The notes under the pieces are model-generated. The model ran no database searches and had not been told where the DNA came from. It saw only the letters and a list, made by a program, of their open reading frames with translations. This document shows positions 5,283-7,421 of a stretch of 7,421 nucleotides of DNA, in pieces (the first letter of the stretch is position 1; the number at the start of each line of letters is the position of its first letter). Location: positions 1 to 7,421 of the forward strand of contig JACPMU010000013.1 of assembly GCA_016185865.1 (NCBI GenBank), in the 5' to 3' direction. Made by a program: the position numbers and the translations under genes. The stretch is from Candidatus Woesearchaeota archaeon (GTDB taxonomy: Archaea; Nanobdellota; Nanobdellia; Woesearchaeales; GW2011-AR4).

Positions 5283-6106
5283 ACTTTCAGCTCCTCTGCG
5301 CTTTTCCTCTCAGAATAAAGCTCTTTTATGTCATGATAAACTTTGGCTTTCTCTTCTGATGCCATATTATTATACATTCTCATTACCTCAATATAACTCC
5401 TCTTTGCTGCTTCCAAATCAAAACTCATCAATGCCTGCCTTGCATCATTTATTTTGCTTTGTATTGTGGAAATATTGCCTGCTGATGGAAGTTCTGGCAT
5501 TAAAGGCCTTTCTCGCACTTCCTCTCGCCTTCTTGAAAACAGGCTCTTTAATATTGACGGCTTCTCCCGCTTTTTTATCTTTTCGATTGCGCTTTGTATT
5601 TCCTCTTCAGCATCTAAAATCTCTTTTGGTTTGGTTTCTTGCCTGAATTCCTTTCCAACATCAAAATCTTCCAATGTTTCCGGAAGCTTGGTTTCGTCAA
5701 GCTCTTTTGAAAGCCCAAAATCAAGATCTTCCAGATCAAGGCCGTCTTCAGCAATGTCAGTTTTTTGCCTTTTAGCTCGTTTCATCGGCCTAGCTTTTAT
5801 CAGTCTTTTTGATTGCACACTCTTTGTTGTTATTTTTAATTTTTTTATTTCTTTTTTTGAAAGTTTTTGTTTTTTTGTTGCAGCCTTTTTCTCAGAAATT
5901 GGCTTTGATTTCTCGGATAACGGCTTTAGCCCCTCATTTAGCTCCCTTACTAATCTGTTGAACTCCTCCTCTTCTGTAAAAGTCTCGGATTTTGGCTTTT
6001 TTACAAGCTCATCAAAGAATTTTGGCCTTTCTTTCAGCTCTTCCTTAAAATCCGGAGGCGGCAGAATAATCTCAGCAGGCTTATGTCTTGGCTTGAAGAA
6101 CAGCAT
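5279..6106 (-). CDS. highly charged protein with a C-terminal helical domain
   Basis: Starting at ATG 6106 this is 275 residues. Residues 1-65 are proline- and acid-containing (LPPPDF at 16-21). Residues 70-114 are strongly Lys/Arg-rich. Residues 117-150 are acidic with repeated Leu-Asp-Glu (GLDLEDLDFGL). Residues 168-200 are mixed-charge helix, and 211-270 form a compact helical segment (IQSKINDARQAL, then AAKRSYIEVMRMY and VYHDIKELY) of the kind often seen C-terminally in DPANN proteins, in my memory. There are no cysteines and no membrane helix. ATG 6106 is preceded by AGAGGT; an in-frame GTG at 6124, next to the predicted transcription start, would add six residues. The alternating basic and acidic blocks suggest a flexible scaffold binding nucleic acid or a partner. 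The function is unknown. The stop overlaps that of the SAM hydrolase gene. Confidence 0.75.
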   Translation of the reverse strand: MLFFKPRHKPAEIILPPPDFKEELKERPKFFDELVKKPKSETFTEEEEFNRLVRELNEGLKPLSEKSKPISEKKAATKKQKLSKKEIKKLKITTKSVQSKRLIKARPMKRAKRQKTDIAEDGLDLEDLDFGLSKELDETKLPETLEDFDVGKEFRQETKPKEILDAEEEIQSAIEKIKKREKPSILKSLFSRRREEVRERPLMPELPSAGNISTIQSKINDARQALMSFDLEAAKRSYIEVMRMYNNMASEEKAKVYHDIKELYSERKSAEELKV

Positions 6107-6142
6107 TTTATACCTCTTTTTCACAATTGTATCTGCTTATTC

Positions 6143-6154
6143 TTAAATATTTAT
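6143..6154 (-). promoter_or_regulatory. probable TATA region of the charged-protein gene
   Basis: On minus this reads ATAAATATTTAA, an A/T-rich box whose centre is about 26 nt before 6122. Transcription from there would begin at the GTG at 6124 or leave a leader of about 16 nt, carrying AGAGGT, to the ATG at 6106. The match to consensus is looser than for the other boxes. Confidence 0.4.
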
Positions 6155-6206
6155 TGTTTTAACTTCATATTTCTTTTACTACTTTATAATGAGTAAAATA
6201 GAAAGA

Positions 6207-6214
6207 TTTATAAA
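6207..6214 (+). promoter_or_regulatory. TATA box of the receiver-domain gene
   Basis: TTTATAAA, preceded by the purine-rich GAAAGA (factor-B element position), is centred about 30 nt before the ATG at 6240. It is separate from the box of the divergent gene, so the 115-nt gap carries two promoters. Confidence 0.6.
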
Positions 6215-6239
6215 GGAAAATAGTCTTATGTAGTAGAAA

Positions 6240-6707
6240 ATGACAGGAGTACAAACTAACAAACCATTAGAAATTTTGGTAATAGATGATGAAGCACCTG
6301 TAAGAGAAGTTATGGCGGACATGTTAGCCTATGGCGGAGAAAATATCGGTTTAATTGTAAATGTGACTACGGCTGAAGACGGCAGGGTTGGAGTGGATTT
6401 ATATACGAAAAGATTGACTAATCAACCATTTGGTGCAGTTATCACAGACTTGAATATGCCAAATCTGGATGGGAATGAGGTGGTCAAAAGAATAAAAGAA
6501 TTAAGCTCAAAAACACCAGTTTATATTGTAACCGGTTATGAACCTAATGCACAATATATAGAAAAGAAAGAGAGAATTGATCAACTAGCTCCAGATGGGG
6601 TAATAGAAAAACCATTTACAATGGCAAAAGTTCAGAATACTTTACGAGAAATAACCTCAAAGATATGTGGTACCGGTGCACCACTTCCTCAACAGCCTCA
6701 ATCATAA
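6240..6707 (+). CDS. stand-alone response-regulator receiver (CheY-like)
   Basis: This 155-residue protein is a single receiver domain, the phosphorylation target of a histidine kinase. The acidic pair D16-D17 lies in LVIDDE, the phospho-accepting D70 in VITDLNMPNLDG (66-78), the switch threonine T98 in VYIVTGY and the conserved lysine K124 in IEKPF. All residues needed for phosphorylation are present. There is no DNA-binding or enzymatic output domain; after the last helix comes only a 15-residue Gly/Pro/Gln-rich tail. No histidine kinase is in the window, so it is an orphan here. It may act by protein contact, as in phosphorelays or chemotaxis-type signalling. Its leucines are mainly TTA/TTG (9 of 12), unlike the neighbours, hinting at lateral acquisition, common for receivers in archaea. 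The 3' end overlaps the TFS gene by 10 nt. Confidence 0.92.
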   Translation: MTGVQTNKPLEILVIDDEAPVREVMADMLAYGGENIGLIVNVTTAEDGRVGVDLYTKRLTNQPFGAVITDLNMPNLDGNEVVKRIKELSSKTPVYIVTGYEPNAQYIEKKERIDQLAPDGVIEKPFTMAKVQNTLREITSKICGTGAPLPQQPQS

Positions 6708-7015
6708 TCTCTCCACGTATGCGAGCATTTCTCGCATCTTAGGAACTTGGTTTCAGGCTCGTCTCCTGCCCTTGTCTGCACAAGCCAGAAATAGGCTGTT
6801 TTGTGGCCGCATTTAGGGCATTCTGCTGTTGTCTTCGGAAGAGTCTGCAATTCTCCTTTGTCTATGACCTCTACTTCCTTGTCTGTTCTGGCTATAGTCT
6901 CCCTTACTGTAGCTCCTGCTACCTGGGTTGTTTTGTATCCGCAGGAGCAAACCAGCATCTTCCTGCTGTCTTCCTTCCTTGGCACAAGGATTGAGCCGCA
7001 TTTTGGGCAAAACAT
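6698..7015 (-). CDS. tfs: transcription factor S (archaeal TFIIS/RPB9-like cleavage factor)
   Basis: TFS enters the secondary channel of backtracked RNA polymerase and stimulates cleavage of the nascent RNA. The 105-residue protein has the normal length and two zinc ribbons. The N-terminal one uses C3-x2-C6 and C23-x-C25 (MFCPKCG, CSCGY). The C-terminal one uses C66-x2-C69 and C94-x2-C97. The catalytic acidic tip is D85-E86 in QTRAGDEPET, the archaeal form of the TFIIS hairpin, so this is a cleavage-competent TFS rather than a plain RPB9-like subunit. The ATG at 7015 has a TATA box about 31 nt upstream, directly after the end of the signal peptidase gene on the same strand. Separate transcription is therefore likely, with possible read-through. 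The stop lies inside the 3' end of the receiver gene on the other strand. Confidence 0.95.
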   Translation of the reverse strand: MFCPKCGSILVPRKEDSRKMLVCSCGYKTTQVAGATVRETIARTDKEVEVIDKGELQTLPKTTAECPKCGHKTAYFWLVQTRAGDEPETKFLRCEKCSHTWRDYD

Positions 7016-7042
7016 TCTAAATCTGAAAACTTTGGCAAATTG

Positions 7043-7050
7043 TATATAAA
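7043..7050 (-). promoter_or_regulatory. TATA box of tfs
   Basis: On minus this reads TTTATATA, a perfect box A, centred about 31 nt before the tfs ATG. It begins 1 nt after the stop codon of the upstream signal peptidase gene, so its upstream factor-B contact would lie within that gene's last codons. Confidence 0.6.
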
Positions 7051-7051
7051 C

Positions 7052-7421
7052 TTAACCTTTTTGGGATAGAATGTCTTTTGACAGGTTGAACAGCTCAACA
7101 GCCCATATCTTGACATAGCCAAGCAAAGGAATTCTTAAAATTGCGTTGCCTACAACCTGCTCCTGGCTTACGCTCGTCTCATCAAGGAAAGAGCTTTTTA
7201 TAGGCATTGGGTTTGTCTTGTAGTTGTCGCCCTTTGTTTGAAAATAGTAAATATCCTTATCATGCCACTTCTTGATAACCCTGTGGATTATTGGGTCTCT
7301 TTTTGCGCTCCAGAACACAATGACATCACCAATCTCAATGTTTTCAGGCTTTTTGCCCTTAAGGACCATTATATCGCCTTTATTAAACCCATTTTTTAAT
7401 GGGAATCCATCAAACTCTTCT
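7052..7421 (-). CDS. signal peptidase I, archaeal/ER type (S26B), 5' end outside the window
   Basis: Signal peptidase I removes signal peptides from exported proteins at the outer face of the membrane. Reading inward from the right edge gives 122 residues without a start. FDGFPLKNGFNKGD followed by IGDVIVF (29-35) is the box C region, IIHRV (44-48) is box D with His as the general base (bacterial enzymes have Lys), and TKGDN (62-66) is box E with the conserved Asp. GYVK at 101-104 closes the fold. The membrane anchor and the catalytic serine (box B, S-M-x-P) lie upstream, beyond the window. An in-frame ATG at 7369 is only an internal methionine; the conserved sequence before it shows that the gene continues. 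It ends 37 nt before tfs on the same strand. Confidence 0.9.
   Translation of the reverse strand, partial: EEFDGFPLKNGFNKGDIMVLKGKKPENIEIGDVIVFWSAKRDPIIHRVIKKWHDKDIYYFQTKGDNYKTNPMPIKSSFLDETSVSQEQVVGNAILRIPLLGYVKIWAVELFNLSKDILSQKG

Noticed and set aside
5454..6146. 230-codon open frame on the plus strand
   Set aside because: It lies opposite the charged protein; its Ser/Phe-rich, low-complexity translation is the reverse image of Lys/Glu codons, with no motif, promoter or ribosome-binding site.

Overview
The window looks like a compact, A+T-rich piece of an archaeal chromosome, most likely from a DPANN lineage of the Woesearchaeota/Pacearchaeota/Nanoarchaeota type; the lineage is inferred, not proven. 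Support for Archaea: a tRNA-wybutosine enzyme Taw1, the transcription-elongation factor TFS, a signal peptidase I with an HRV (ER/archaeal-type) catalytic box, and archaeal TATA boxes lying about 25-34 nt upstream of nearly every first gene, which implies leaderless or nearly leaderless mRNAs.

Layout. 35-1060 (+) is a class I SAM-dependent methyltransferase of unknown substrate. It meets, tail to tail, a Taw1 gene on the minus strand (1057-1982) that is broken by a frameshift and, by comparison with the family, lacks about 25 nt. A single TATA element at 2005-2012 sits exactly midway between the Taw1 start and the start of a small PepSY-like protein (2035-2538, +). Next on the plus strand are dUTPase (dut), a 40-residue protein with its own Shine-Dalgarno, and a two-helix membrane protein with four evenly spaced cysteines. 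This converges on thymidylate kinase (tmk, 3682-4305, -). The 251-nt gap 4306-4556 holds a roughly 160-nt imperfect palindrome with repeats. Then follow an S-adenosyl-L-methionine hydrolase of the DUF62/SAM hydroxide adenosyltransferase family (4557-5282, +), a highly charged protein with a C-terminal helical domain (minus), a stand-alone receiver-domain protein (6240-6707, +), TFS (6698-7015, -) and a signal peptidase I that runs off the right edge (7052-7421, -).

How the genes relate. Most are unconnected housekeeping functions. The clearest link is nucleotide metabolism: dUTPase makes dUMP and thymidylate kinase phosphorylates dTMP, and the two lie one small cluster apart. All four tail-to-tail gene pairs overlap by 4-10 nt, so convergent genes have no intergenic terminator space. 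The methyltransferase and the receiver protein prefer TTA/TTG leucine codons, unlike the CTT/CTG-rich neighbours, and may be acquired or accessory genes.

No rRNA, tRNA, CRISPR array or complete transposase was seen. The items most worth a second look are the damaged Taw1 gene, the shared symmetric TATA box, the 4352-4511 palindrome and the four-cysteine membrane protein.
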